This document shows positions 33,274 through 41,740 of a DNA stretch of 64,000 nucleotides, in pieces. This DNA comes from Rhodospirillales bacterium (lineage in GTDB: Bacteria; Pseudomonadota; Alphaproteobacteria; Rhodospirillales; Shumkoniaceae). The stretch lies in NCBI GenBank assembly GCA_014859895.1, contig JACZKS010000067.1, forward strand, positions 1-64,000, written 5' to 3'. Each line of letters opens with the position of its first letter. Within the stretch, counting starts at the first letter, position 1. The translations under genes were made by a program, and so were the position numbers. The notes under the pieces are model-generated. The model ran no database searches. It saw only the letters and a list, made by a program, of their open reading frames with translations, and was not told the DNA's origin.

Positions 33274-34161
33274 CTAAAGGACGCCGACGGCGGCCAGGGC
33301 CTGGCGCACCTCGTCGCGGCCCTCGGGCGTCAATTCGGGCTGCGGCGCCAGCGGCGCCCCAACCTCGAAGCCCATCAGTTCCAGGCCGCCCTTGACGCAG
33401 GCGGCCAGCGAATACTTGGCGAACATCTGGTTCACCCGCCACAGGCGGCGCTGCAATTCCATGGCTTCGGCCCAGGCACCAGCCCGGCACAACTCGTAGA
33501 GCTTGACGCTGGCCTCGGGGATCAGGCAGGCCGGCCCGGCCATCCAGCCGACGCCGCCGATCATCATGACGCAGGCCGGAATGTGCGACGAGGCGGCGAA
33601 GATGCCTAGGCGATCGCCCACCCGGTTGATGATGGAAAGCAGCCGCCCGGTATTGGTCGAGGCATCCTTGAGGTAGAGGATGTTGGGCACTTCGGCCAAC
33701 CGCTCGATTACCGGAAGCGAAAGGTCGGAGCGCTGGAACTGCGGGTTGGTGTAGAGCACCACCGGGCAGGAAACGGCCCCGGCGATGGCCCGGAAATAGT
33801 CTTCGATACCGGCGTCGGGGATCGGGAAATAGGCTTCCATGACCGCCAGGATGCCGTCCGCCCCCATCGCCGCGAACTCGCCGGCCTGACGCACCGCCTC
33901 GGCGGTGGTGGTCGCCGCGACACCAGCTACCACCGGCACCCGGCCGGCCGCCGCCCGAATGACCGTTTCCACGACGGCCCGGCGCTGTTGCCAGTCGAGA
34001 TAGGCGAACTCGCCGGTACTGCCCAGGGGTGTCAACCCATGCACGCCGCGCTCGATCAGATAATCGACCAGGCGTTCCAGCACCGCCATCTTCACCCGGC
34101 CGTCGTCACCGATCGGCGACACCAGATAGGGAAACACGCCGTGGAAACCGGAATCGTTCAT
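33274..34161 (-). CDS. Dihydrodipicolinate synthase/N-acetylneuraminate lyase family aldolase
   Basis: A 295-residue class I aldolase. The family motif GSTGEFAYL (about 46-54), YTNP with the catalytic Tyr (about 138), and the Schiff-base Lys in ILYLKDAS (about 166) are all present. Subfamily members act on dihydrodipicolinate, KDG or 5-keto-4-deoxyglucarate, among others. A sugar-acid substrate would fit the rest of the window but the neighbours do not prove it. GGGAGGGGAGGACC precedes the start. Confidence 0.88.
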   Translation of the reverse strand: MNDSGFHGVFPYLVSPIGDDGRVKMAVLERLVDYLIERGVHGLTPLGSTGEFAYLDWQQRRAVVETVIRAAAGRVPVVAGVAATTTAEAVRQAGEFAAMGADGILAVMEAYFPIPDAGIEDYFRAIAGAVSCPVVLYTNPQFQRSDLSLPVIERLAEVPNILYLKDASTNTGRLLSIINRVGDRLGIFAASSHIPACVMMIGGVGWMAGPACLIPEASVKLYELCRAGAWAEAMELQRRLWRVNQMFAKYSLAACVKGGLELMGFEVGAPLAPQPELTPEGRDEVRQALAAVGVL

Positions 34162-34197
34162 GGTCCTCCCCTCCCCCTTTAATGATGTTCGTGGCGC

Positions 34198-34635
34198 CTA
34201 AAGGAGCCCGAGCGCCCTCAGTTCCTCGGCCATCTCGGGCGGCAGATCCCCCGTCGCCGCGCCTTCCGCCCTGAGATCGGGCGGCGCCTTTTCCTCCGCC
34301 AAGTAGCGCCACCCCTGGAACGGCCGCATCGGACGCAATTCGGTGCGCACGACATGCGGGTCCAACACCAGGGCGCAGGCCGGTGTGCCGTCGGCCTCCG
34401 CGTGCTCGGCGACGTCGACGATCGCCTGGCGAACCTGGATGAAACCACGAAACACCCAATAGATCGAGCCCCCGTCGAGGATCTCGTCGGCGCGCCTCGG
34501 CGTATTGCGGGTAACGTGACGCAGCACCGCCGGGCCGCCGGCCCCGACCGCCGCGCGCAGTCGTTTGGCCTGGATCTCCTCCAGGTGCGGGATGCTCTCC
34601 ACCCCCACCGCCATTTTGATCAAATGGACCGTCAC
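34198..34635 (-). CDS. DUF1489 family protein
   Basis: A 145-residue protein of the alphaproteobacterial DUF1489 family: VTVHLIKMAVGVESI at the start, HVTRNTPRRADEILDGGSIYWV with its DGGSxYW hallmark, and IQVRQAIVD. Function unknown. The start is a GTG at 34635 that overlaps the RidA stop as GTGA, with GGGGAG eight bases upstream. The upstream open frame to 35082 is an artefact over the RidA gene. Confidence 0.88.
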   Translation of the reverse strand: MTVHLIKMAVGVESIPHLEEIQAKRLRAAVGAGGPAVLRHVTRNTPRRADEILDGGSIYWVFRGFIQVRQAIVDVAEHAEADGTPACALVLDPHVVRTELRPMRPFQGWRYLAEEKAPPDLRAEGAATGDLPPEMAEELRALGLL

Positions 34636-35024
34636 GCCCGGGTCTCCCCTTTCAGCGCCGTCACCTCGATTTCGACCTTCATACGCGTATCGACGAGGGC
34701 GCACACCACGGTGGTGTTGGCCGGGCGGATGCCGGCGAAATGGCGCCCGACGATCGGCGCCACCACCTCGAAGTCGGCCCGTTCGGCCAGATAAATCCGT
34801 ACCCGCACGACATCGGCGAGAGAGGCCCCGGCCTGAGCCAGAGCCGTCGCCAGGTTGGTAAAGGCCTGCTCGGTCTGCGCGGCAACGTCGGGAGCAATGG
34901 TGCCGGCCGTGTAGTCGAAGCCGGTGGTGCCGGACACGAATACCCACGGCCCGTCGACCACCGCCCGCGAATAGCCGGCCAGTGCCTCGAACGTCGATCC
35001 CGAAGAAATCCTCCGACGCGCCAT
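34632..35024 (-). CDS. RidA/YjgF family enamine/imine deaminase
   Basis: A 130-residue RidA-like protein: VFVSGTTGFDY, AFTNLATALAQAG, VVRVRIYLA, and the IRPANTTVVCALVD stretch. In active RidA, an Arg at the RPA position binds the substrate carboxylate, and it is retained here (GIRPAN). It would hydrolyse reactive enamines to ketoacids. The start at 35024 has AAGGGG upstream; the frame is open to 35174. It is first of the four-gene minus-strand operon. Confidence 0.88.
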   Translation of the reverse strand: MARRRISSGSTFEALAGYSRAVVDGPWVFVSGTTGFDYTAGTIAPDVAAQTEQAFTNLATALAQAGASLADVVRVRIYLAERADFEVVAPIVGRHFAGIRPANTTVVCALVDTRMKVEIEVTALKGETRA

Positions 35025-35162
35025 TTGCCCCTTGATGTCCCGGCCGCGCCCCCAACCGGCGCTCGCCCCCCATGTAAGCCACCGCGAAGGGCTTGTCACG
35101 TCGTTCCCGCGACCGCGTCGGAAACGCGTGTGGCGTTTTCGCTTGAATGGTGTCGGGGCCAT

Positions 35163-35186
35163 AATTATGGTCATTTGATCATAATT
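35163..35186. promoter_or_regulatory. Palindromic operator between ridA and the DUF134 gene
   Basis: AATTATG (35163-35169) and CATAATT (35180-35186) form perfect 7-bp arms around a 10-base centre that is itself nearly symmetric (GTCATTTGAT). It ends 15 bases before the DUF134 start codon, so it probably binds that protein or another repressor. Confidence 0.65.
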
Positions 35187-35201
35187 GGAAGTGCTCGCGT
35201 C

Positions 35202-35555
35202 ATGCCCAGGCCGTGCAAGTGCCGGTGCGTCGCCACTCTACCCGGCGTCATCGATTTCAAGCCGCGCGGCATTCCCATGCACGCGCTCCAGGAGGTCTAT
35301 CTCGCCTTCGACGGCTACGAGGCCCTGCGCCTTTCCGATCTCGAAGGCCTGGACCAGGGCGCGGCGGCCGAGCGTATGGGCGTGTCGCGCCAGACCTTCG
35401 GACGCATCCTCGGCGCCGCCCGGCGCACCGTGACCCGAGCCATCGTCGAGGGCATGGCCCTTCGCGTCGAGGGCGGCAACGTCCGCCTCGCCGAAGCGTC
35501 CGAACCCGTCCAACACCAACAAAACACCGACCAAGGAAGGAGAAGTCCAAAATGA
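35202..35555 (+). CDS. DUF134 family DNA-binding protein
   Basis: A 117-residue protein. The N-terminal MPRPCKCRCV matches the DUF134 opening MPRPxKxRxV. The helix-turn-helix is GLDQGAAAERMGVSRQTFGRIL (given here as AAERMGVSRQTFGRIL), like sigma region 4. The Cys pair CKCRC might hold metal. It probably regulates its own operon through the palindrome just upstream. It overlaps the following NifX-like gene as ATGA, so the two are translationally coupled. Confidence 0.88.
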   Translation: MPRPCKCRCVATLPGVIDFKPRGIPMHALQEVYLAFDGYEALRLSDLEGLDQGAAAERMGVSRQTFGRILGAARRTVTRAIVEGMALRVEGGNVRLAEASEPVQHQQNTDQGRRSPK

Positions 35556-35938
35556 CCACTATCGTTGCCGTGCCGTCCGCTCATCCGGGCGGGCTGGAGG
35601 CCGCAGTGTCCGACCACTTCGGCCACTGCGACGTGTTCACCCTGGTCTCCGTCGACGGCGGCCGCATCGAGGGCGTGCGCATCGTACCCAACCTGGCCCA
35701 CGAGCAGGGCGGCTGTTTGGGCCCCGTCCACTACTTGGCTGAACAGGGCGCCCGCGTGCTGATCGCCGGCGGCATGGGCATGAGGCCATTGGCAGGTTTC
35801 ACCGAGGTCGGCATCATAGTCATGCACCATGGCGGCAACCGCTCGGTGAGCGAGGCGATGGTCGCCTTCGCCCAGGGCCAACTCTTGCGCTTCGGCAACG
35901 ACCACACCTGCGGCGGCGGCCAGGGCCACTGCCACTAG
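35552..35938 (+). CDS. NifX/NafY-like (dinitrogenase iron-molybdenum cofactor) protein
   Basis: A 128-residue single-domain protein: IVAVPSAHPGGLEAAVSDHFGHCDVF opening (SDHFGHC is the family core), a central GGMGMRPL, and a His/Cys-rich tail (NDHTCGGGQGHCH) likely to bind metal. Such proteins bind metal clusters, and those beside DUF134 genes are found outside nif operons, often in anaerobes. The role here is unknown. AAGGAAGGAG lies before the ATG. Confidence 0.88.
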   Translation: MTTIVAVPSAHPGGLEAAVSDHFGHCDVFTLVSVDGGRIEGVRIVPNLAHEQGGCLGPVHYLAEQGARVLIAGGMGMRPLAGFTEVGIIVMHHGGNRSVSEAMVAFAQGQLLRFGNDHTCGGGQGHCH

Positions 35939-35976
35939 GACGCAGCCAAGCGGAAGGCTGATCCCGGCAGCGCCCA

Positions 35977-36581
35977 CTACCCGTCGACCTCCTCATCGTC
36001 ACGATGCCAGCGGTTGAGGGCGCCGGCGTAGCGGGGCATGACGTCCGGCATGATGGTCTCGCCTTCCGGCGGCCTTCCGACGCCGAAAACCACTTCCGGG
36101 AAGTTGAGCGACTTCTGGATCGCCCAGATCTGCTCGTGGCGATCGGGCGGCAGGATTGCCGCCGTGGCGCCGGCCGGCACCACCGTCTTGATATGGACGA
36201 TGGCGTTGACACGCACCTCGGCGCCCTTGCCGATTCGCGCGCCGTTGAAGACGGTGGCGCCGGTGGCGATGAACACCTCGTCCTCAACCGTACAGTCCGA
36301 GTGATAGGCGCGTGGCCCGATAAGGACGTTGTCACCGATGGCAACCGGCGAACGAGCGCCCCCCCTCCCCTAAGACCCGTATTCATGACGACAGTGTTGG
36401 CGCCGACCATGATCGGGCCGCTTTCGGCCGTCGGCACGGCACCGAAACCGATCGATGTGCCAGGCCCGATGCAAACGTCGCCGCACAAGACGGCGGTAAG
36501 GGCGATGCGCGCCGTCGGATCGACCCGTGGCCGCTTCCCTCGGTGTCCCTTGTCGCATGCCGTTCTTAACACGGCGATCAT
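35977..36581 (-). pseudogene. Gamma-carbonic-anhydrase-like left-handed beta-helix protein, frameshifted
   Basis: Two frames join into one gene. The 5' part (36581 to about 36366) has RPRVDPTARIALTAVL and CIGPGTSIGFGAV hexapeptide repeats. The 3' part (from about 36360) continues SPVAIGDNVLIGPRAYH, VEDEVFIATGATVFNG and the C-terminal tail. The break falls in a run of seven C on the plus strand (36359-36365); one more C would restore a single frame of about 200 residues. This may be a real inactivating deletion, a phase-variable tract or a sequencing error. Members of this fold include zinc carbonic anhydrases and acyltransferases. The start is uncertain. Confidence 0.75.
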
Positions 36582-36820
36582 TGTTGCGGGGAGCGGGTCG
36601 GTCGCGACTGAATTTGACAGCACCGCCACACAAATCTTGAAATAATCAAAAAGGAACAACGCAACACAATTGGGGTAATCCTACATCATTGGTGGTAATC
36701 ACAAAGCATTATCTGAGTATTAAATGGCCATACGCGTATACCTTTTTGCAATATTCATGATTTTTATTAAGTCTATCATGCGAATTGCAGTCGCGTTTCA
36801 TTTATATTCCAGGTGCCACC
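36582..36820. promoter_or_regulatory. AT-rich promoter region of the sigma factor gene
   Basis: The most AT-rich stretch in the window (about 36610-36790). It contains GGAAC at 36653, the -35 motif of EcfG-type promoters, but at 17 bases spacing the -10 position reads GTAA rather than CGTT, so autoregulation is only suggested. No ORF is convincing here. Confidence 0.4.
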
Positions 36821-37618
36821 ATGCACGACGCCAAGCTCGACGAGATGGAATGGTTGGACGAACAGGAATGGGAGTTCGCCGAGCGGACGCCACTCCAGGA
36901 TGAGTGGCCGCCCATGACACAACATTGTCACAACCTTGCCCAGGAGATGCCCCAGCCACCGGCACAACTCCCTCTAAAGAGCATCGAGAGAGGGAGATCG
37001 CGCGTGCCCAACCACACGTCCCTTCAAAAGGGTATCTCCACCCCCCTTGATGTCGTCGAAGACGACCTGGAATCGCACATCCGGGCCCTGCGGCGTTACG
37101 CGCGGGCCCTGACCGCGAACCCGGACGATGCCGATGATCTTGTCCAGGAAACCCTGAAAAGGGCGCTGACCTATCTGGACAGCGGCGGCGAGATCCGCAA
37201 CTTGCGCTACTATCTGCTCACCATTCTTCATCACGCCCGGATCGACCATGCCAAACGCGAGAGCCGCGGGGGTGAGCATATTCCCTTTGATACCTGCCTG
37301 TTCCTCGCCTCCGGCCCCATCCAGTCCGACCGCATGGTGTGCAGCGAGGCCATGGACGCCATCAATCGCCTGCCCGAAGAGCAGCGCGCGGTGATCCTGT
37401 TGATCGGCTTCGAGGGGTTGGCCTACCAGGAAGTCGCCGATGTGCTGCAAATCCCCATCGGCACGGTCATGTCGCGTCTGAACCGGGCGCGGAAGAACCT
37501 TCGTAAAATCCTCCACCTCGAGGACATTTCGGTGGACATCGTCTCGACCCAGTTGGAAGGCGGGTACATTCCCGAGCCTTCGTCGCGCAAAATCGCGCTG
37601 TCCTCCGATACAGCCTGA
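36821..37618 (+). CDS. ecfG: EcfG-like general stress response sigma factor
   Basis: A sigma-70 ECF-type factor. Region 2 is IRALRRYARALTANPDDADDLVQE with LRYYLLTILHH; region 4 is INRLPEEQRAVILLIGFEGL and VADVLQIPIGTVMSRLNRARK (shown in pieces). The same region-2 opening (RRYARAL) appears in the sigma-like domain of the nearby PhyR, as expected for the mimicry mechanism. From ATG 36821 the protein has 265 residues, with an acidic 61-residue N-terminal extension of normal codon use. A GTG at 37004 with strong GAGAGGGAG would give the usual 204 residues and may be the true start. It is convergent with the sensor kinase gene. Confidence 0.88.
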   Translation: MHDAKLDEMEWLDEQEWEFAERTPLQDEWPPMTQHCHNLAQEMPQPPAQLPLKSIERGRSRVPNHTSLQKGISTPLDVVEDDLESHIRALRRYARALTANPDDADDLVQETLKRALTYLDSGGEIRNLRYYLLTILHHARIDHAKRESRGGEHIPFDTCLFLASGPIQSDRMVCSEAMDAINRLPEEQRAVILLIGFEGLAYQEVADVLQIPIGTVMSRLNRARKNLRKILHLEDISVDIVSTQLEGGYIPEPSSRKIALSSDTA

Positions 37619-37659
37619 GTGATCGAGAACGTCGGCGGGCAGGCGGGCGCGGGCGCGCT

Positions 37660-39501
37660 TTACGCGGCGCTCGCCGCCCCCCTCTCCGGCATGGCAAGCT
37701 CGCGCATCGGAACAACGGGCAGATTGCGCCACTCCCCCTCCCCGGTCAGCCTGTCGACACCGAAACGAACCTTGATGGTCATGCCGGGGGGGCCCGAAAT
37801 GGCCAAGTCGCCGCCGATCTGACGGGCAAAAGCCTGGATCAGGTGGAGCCCCAGGTGGCGGCTGGACTGATCCGGGTCGGACAGGGGCGGCCCAACGCCA
37901 TCATCGGAAACGGTCAGCACCGCCTGCCCCGTCGCCCCATTCAGGGCAAGGCGAACGGCAATATTGCCCGCTCGCCCGTCAGGGAAGGCGTGTTTCATGG
38001 CGTTGGTGATCGCCTCGGTCACCAGCAATGCCACGGGAACGGCCCAATCGGACACGATCGTCATCTCAGGAATGTCGACGCGCAAGGATACACGGCGCTT
38101 GGCGTCCGAGAGACTGTTGACAAGCGTCCGGCACAGTTCCGTCATGAACATCTGCAAGGGAACCACCCGCACGTCGTCGGCCTCGTAGAGATAGCGGTGG
38201 ACGAGGGCCAGGGCACGCACCCGCATCTTGACGTCGTCCAGCGCGTTACGGGCGTTAGGCTCGACCACCGACTTGCCATGGAGGTTGAGAAGGCTGCTGA
38301 CGATTTGCAGGTTGTTCTTGACCCGATGGTGGATTTCCTTGAGCAAAATGTCCTTCTGTTGCACCGATCGGGACAATTCCTCCTCGCGCGCCTCGATGCG
38401 GCCGGCCATGAGCACCATCGTCTCGCCGAGGCTGCGCAATTCGCTCGGCGCTTCGTTCAGGTTGAAATCCGCCACCGCGTAGTTGCCGCCCGCGAGCGCC
38501 TGGGCCATTCTTCTCAGCGTCATGATCCAGCGGGTGATCAGCAGCCGCGTCCCCAGCCAAGCCGCGGCGATGCCCGTCCACCAGATGCCGCAGACGCTCA
38601 AGATCCGGGTTACGAGGTCCTTCTCGATCCAGCCCAAGGCCGTCGCCGCGGGAACGCCGAACAGAACCGTCACATTGCCATGCGGAAGCGCGACGCTGCT
38701 GTAGACGCGGCGTACTTCGTCGTTGCCGATCGCCTCGAAGTCGATCAACCGCCGGCCGACCACCTCGTCGACCAGATCCTGGCCAACCGCGGAGTGCAGG
38801 GTTTCGTTGCGCGACGTCCCCGATCCCGTCTTGGGCAGGGCCGGATTTCGGTTGTCGAAAAAGAGGGCCCGATTGGCCAGTACGTTGCCATTGCTGTCGA
38901 GAAGGAAAAAGACGCCATCAGACGGCAAGCGGGCTTCGTGTACGAAGGTGGTCAGCCAGTAGAGCTCGATGGACGCGCTCAATACCCCTTTCAGGTGCCC
39001 GTCGTCGGCAAACACCGGCTGGGTGGCGATGATTACCGGGAAGGGCGAATCCGGCGTAAACATGTAGTCGCTGAGCGAGAAATCGCGAATTGCCGTGCGT
39101 TCCTGCAACTGCGCCTGGGCCGGCACCTCTTTGATGCTGTCGGCGGTCCAGCAGATCGGTCCGCCATCGGCGCCGGAATAGACCAGATTGGAGAATTCTC
39201 GGGAATTTTCGAGGATCTGCCTCAACAGCCGGGCGCAACGATCCGTCTCTTGATTCCGAATGGCCTGTTCGTTGGCCAACCGTTGGAGGACGCGCCGCGT
39301 ATCGTCGAAGAACCGCCGTTCGTAGGTGGCAGCCAGCACCGCGAACTGGCGGACCGCCAATTTTGCCCGTTTGGTGTTTTCCGAAAAAGCGTCCCAAGCC
39401 AGAAACACGTTGAGGACGGTCGGCACCAGCAGAATGAAGGTGAACAGAATCACCAGCCGCTGGGTCAGTGACCCGGTGGTGATGGGACGGAAAAACGGCA
39501 C
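37660..39501 (-). CDS. Membrane sensor histidine kinase (HisKA_2/HWE-like) of the general stress response
   Basis: A 613-residue kinase: N-terminal membrane helix (about 13-33), a periplasmic Cache-like sensor (about 40-285, with FSLSDYMFTPDSPFPVI and GVFFLLDSNGNVLANR), a second helix (about 290-320), HAMP-like linker, then HisKA_2 with the phospho-His in KEIHHRVKNNLQIVSSL and an ATPase domain with TEAITNAMKHAF and DDGVGPP. This dimerisation motif is typical of kinases that phosphorylate PhyR. It follows phyR by 29 bases on the same strand. The start is GTG 39501. The signal sensed is unknown; Cache domains bind small ligands. Confidence 0.88.
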   Translation of the reverse strand: MPFFRPITTGSLTQRLVILFTFILLVPTVLNVFLAWDAFSENTKRAKLAVRQFAVLAATYERRFFDDTRRVLQRLANEQAIRNQETDRCARLLRQILENSREFSNLVYSGADGGPICWTADSIKEVPAQAQLQERTAIRDFSLSDYMFTPDSPFPVIIATQPVFADDGHLKGVLSASIELYWLTTFVHEARLPSDGVFFLLDSNGNVLANRALFFDNRNPALPKTGSGTSRNETLHSAVGQDLVDEVVGRRLIDFEAIGNDEVRRVYSSVALPHGNVTVLFGVPAATALGWIEKDLVTRILSVCGIWWTGIAAAWLGTRLLITRWIMTLRRMAQALAGGNYAVADFNLNEAPSELRSLGETMVLMAGRIEAREEELSRSVQQKDILLKEIHHRVKNNLQIVSSLLNLHGKSVVEPNARNALDDVKMRVRALALVHRYLYEADDVRVVPLQMFMTELCRTLVNSLSDAKRRVSLRVDIPEMTIVSDWAVPVALLVTEAITNAMKHAFPDGRAGNIAVRLALNGATGQAVLTVSDDGVGPPLSDPDQSSRHLGLHLIQAFARQIGGDLAISGPPGMTIKVRFGVDRLTGEGEWRNLPVVPMRELAMPERGAASAA

Positions 39502-39530
39502 ACCTCACCCCCCGCGCGGACCCGGCCGCC

Positions 39531-40436
39531 TCAGCACACGGTACCGGGAATCGGGGGCTTCCTCCGCGACAGCAGCGCCTGATAGATGGTCACCCGCAGG
39601 ACATCCGGTTCGAACGGTTTGGTCACCAGGTACGCCGGCTCGCGGCGGGCCCCTGTCAGCAGTCTTTCCGGATAGGCCGTCACGAACACCACCGGCACAT
39701 CGCGCGAGCGCTGGATCTCCGCCACCGCGTCGATGCCCGAGCTGCCGTCGCCCAACTGGATATCCGCCAGGATGATGCCTGGCCGCCTGCGCATTGCCAG
39801 CGCCACCGCTTCGTCCTTGGTTGCCGCGGTGCCCACGACATCGTGGCCCATCTCGCTGACGATATCGCTCAAATCGAACGCGATGATCGGCTCGTCTTCG
39901 ATGATGAGGACGGACGTCGCCGCCTGGTCGTTGAGCTCGATGCGGGCGGCGGTCAACTCCGTCTCCGCCGCCTCCGGCGGCATCTCCATGATCGCCGCCG
40001 CCTCGTCCAGCGAAAACCCTTCCACCGCCGTCAACAGCAACACCTGCCGCCGTTGGGAAGGGAGCCTGTGCAACGGGTCCACGGGTTCGCCAACCGCCGG
40101 ATCGGGAGGAAGGTCGCTCGGGAAAATTGGTTCGGCGATCTTCGTCCACGTCCGATGGAAAAGATGGTAAAGCTGAAGCCGACGGAAGGGCCCGGGACGC
40201 AAGCTGTCCGGCTCCTCCACCAGTGCCTCCAAGCAGATCCGCACATAGTGGTCGCCCGCTTCCTGCGAACCGGCAAGCGCCCGGGCATACCGTCGCAGAT
40301 AGGGGATATGACGGACGATGTCATTCCGTGGGTGGGTGTCTCCTGCCGCCCCTGCCGGCGGCCCCGGACGCCTCGTTGCCAAGTTGCTTCCGGGCACGCT
40401 GATCCGGCCTCCCGGACTCCGATGGGTTCCTTCCAT
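39531..40436 (-). CDS. phyR: PhyR anti-anti-sigma response regulator
   Basis: A 301-residue protein. Residues about 45-165 are a sigma-like domain (HIPYLRRYARALAGSQ, then LTAVEGFSLDEAAAIM) that lacks DNA-binding ability in known PhyR. Residues about 175-295 are a receiver domain with the phospho-Asp in IILADIQLGDG and Lys in VTKPFEP. When phosphorylated, PhyR binds NepR and frees EcfG. The start is ATG 40436 with GAAGGA seven bases upstream; this leaves an unusual 45-residue N-terminal extension and a 116-base overlap with nepR in another frame. Confidence 0.92.
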   Translation of the reverse strand: MEGTHRSPGGRISVPGSNLATRRPGPPAGAAGDTHPRNDIVRHIPYLRRYARALAGSQEAGDHYVRICLEALVEEPDSLRPGPFRRLQLYHLFHRTWTKIAEPIFPSDLPPDPAVGEPVDPLHRLPSQRRQVLLLTAVEGFSLDEAAAIMEMPPEAAETELTAARIELNDQAATSVLIIEDEPIIAFDLSDIVSEMGHDVVGTAATKDEAVALAMRRRPGIILADIQLGDGSSGIDAVAEIQRSRDVPVVFVTAYPERLLTGARREPAYLVTKPFEPDVLRVTIYQALLSRRKPPIPGTVC

Positions 40437-40650
40437 GTGCACGTTCCTTCGCATCGAGTTTGGCCTGGTAGAGGCGCACAAGTTCGGCGAGCTTGGGCGG
40501 TAACGGGGCGTCGAGCACGTCCCGGTAAAGAGTGTCGAGTTCGTTCTTCAGCCAGCGATCAAGGGAGTCCTCGAAGCGATAGGCAGCGGTGCCACCTTTC
40601 TCGGTCCGGCTCCCGGGCGGCTTCAAAGGCCTGAAGGCGCTATCCAGCAT
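40321..40650 (-). CDS. nepR: NepR-like anti-sigma factor
   Basis: A 109-residue protein whose core is LDRWLKNELDTLYRDVLDAP followed by LPPKLAELVRLYQAKLD, matching the two NepR helices that clamp EcfG or PhyR. NepR is usually 60-70 residues; here an extra Arg/Gly-rich tail of about 40 residues is encoded by DNA that also encodes the start of phyR in another frame. The tail may be disordered or the overlap may serve translational coupling. AAGGTG lies before ATG 40650. Confidence 0.82.
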   Translation of the reverse strand: MLDSAFRPLKPPGSRTEKGGTAAYRFEDSLDRWLKNELDTLYRDVLDAPLPPKLAELVRLYQAKLDAKERAHGRNPSESGRPDQRARKQLGNEASGAAGRGGRRHPPTE

Positions 40651-41033
40651 TTGACACCTTATCCCGAATCCCTTCGACGGCAGCATCGGGTGACGCCCGA
40701 TTTCGTGGCTCTTTTGGCCCTGTGGCCGTCTTTTTTTCTATTCGCCCTGCCTTTCAAGACCAGCAATCGGGTGAAATTATTCCGTAATAATGCGCGCGAT
40801 CCGCCTGCATCCGTCCGAATCCGGAATAATGGTTGCTGCCGCTTGGTCTACGGGGACGTTCCTTCTCGCGATCTCACCTCCCTGCAACGACAGACTGGCC
40901 CCCGCAAGTTTCGGCTTCGGGGGCCTTTTGCCGGCCGTGGCCATCCGGGACGGAGCGAGCCGGGAATATCGGGCACGCCCCGAGAGTCTGCTTCGACGAC
41001 TCCCACACCATCGCGCAATTGGAGGAGGAGACC
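40651..41033. other. Regulatory intergenic region between nepR and the PRC-barrel gene
   Basis: No protein gene is credible in these 383 bases. It holds an inverted pair ATTATTCCG (40776-40784) and CGGAATAAT (40822-40830), a local palindrome ATTATTCCGTAATAAT at 40776-40791, and a terminator-like hairpin at 40897-40929. Divergent promoters for nepR-phyR-kinase and the PRC-barrel gene must be here. A similar inverted pair occurs at 49.1 kb. Confidence 0.6.
40897..40929 (+). terminator. Terminator hairpin in the intergenic region, no upstream gene
   Basis: GGCCCCCG (40897-40904) pairs with CGGGGGCC (40918-40925), a perfect 8-bp stem with a 13-base loop, followed by TTTT. No plus-strand gene ends before it, so it may end a small RNA begun near 40800 or act on the PRC-barrel leader. 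Confidence 0.65.
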
Positions 41034-41534
41034 ATGTCGAAACGACTGCTCCTTGTGGCTGGTGCCGTCCTGCTGACGGCAGCGCCCGCGCTGGGGCAAC
41101 CGGCGGCACAGACGCCGCCCGGCACCGGACAAGCGCAAGCGCATGCCGAGGGCCGTCAGGCCGCCCCCGGGACCATTATTGCTGCCGAGGGCTCGTCCCA
41201 GGTCCGCGTCGAGACACTTCTTGGCATGAAAGTCGTCAACACCGCGGGCGAGGAAGTCGGCATCGTCGACGACATCGTCTTCGACAAGGCCGGCACGGTC
41301 TCCGGGCTGGTGGTAGAAGCCGGCGGTTTAATGGGCATCGGGACCAAACCCATAGGGGTCGCCTGGCGGGATGTCGGCAGCGCGCTGACATCGAACGTGA
41401 TCAGAGTTTCGCTCACCAAGGAGGAAATCGACAGGGCTCCGCCCTTCAAGGTCGGCAACGAGCGGTCGGAGACATTGAAGCCGCAGAAGCCGCTCGGCCT
41501 CGTCCCCCTGGAATCGGACGATCCGCGTCGTTAA
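41034..41534 (+). CDS. Secreted PRC-barrel domain protein
   Basis: A 166-residue exported protein: signal peptide (1-21, ending ALG), a Gln/Ala-rich linker, then a PRC-barrel domain with LLGMKVVNTAGEEVGIVDDIVFDKAG and GLVVEAGGLMGIGTKPIGV (seen in pieces). PRC-barrel proteins are often stress-induced in alphaproteobacteria, which fits its place beside the general stress response genes. GGAGGAGGAGACC gives a very strong ribosome-binding site. Confidence 0.85.
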   Translation: MSKRLLLVAGAVLLTAAPALGQPAAQTPPGTGQAQAHAEGRQAAPGTIIAAEGSSQVRVETLLGMKVVNTAGEEVGIVDDIVFDKAGTVSGLVVEAGGLMGIGTKPIGVAWRDVGSALTSNVIRVSLTKEEIDRAPPFKVGNERSETLKPQKPLGLVPLESDDPRR

Positions 41535-41740
41535 GAACCTTCCGCTCCAAAGTGCGGTTTCCCAACCGGTCGTCTTGGAGGCCATTTCCTTGATTTTTGC
41601 AGCGGGAGAGAAGACGGCGGGAATGCGTGACCGCCTTGGCAAGTCTACCACGACAGGAAACGCACACAGCCATGACGTTCAAAGCTAGCTTTCAGTCGCG
41701 CAAGCACCTTCCGTTTTCCTCACAGTCCGGAGAGACCGCG

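Noticed and set aside
36653-36680. EcfG-type promoter before the sigma factor gene
   Set aside because: GGAAC is present but the -10 position does not read CGTT at 16 or 17 bases, so it was not called as a promoter.
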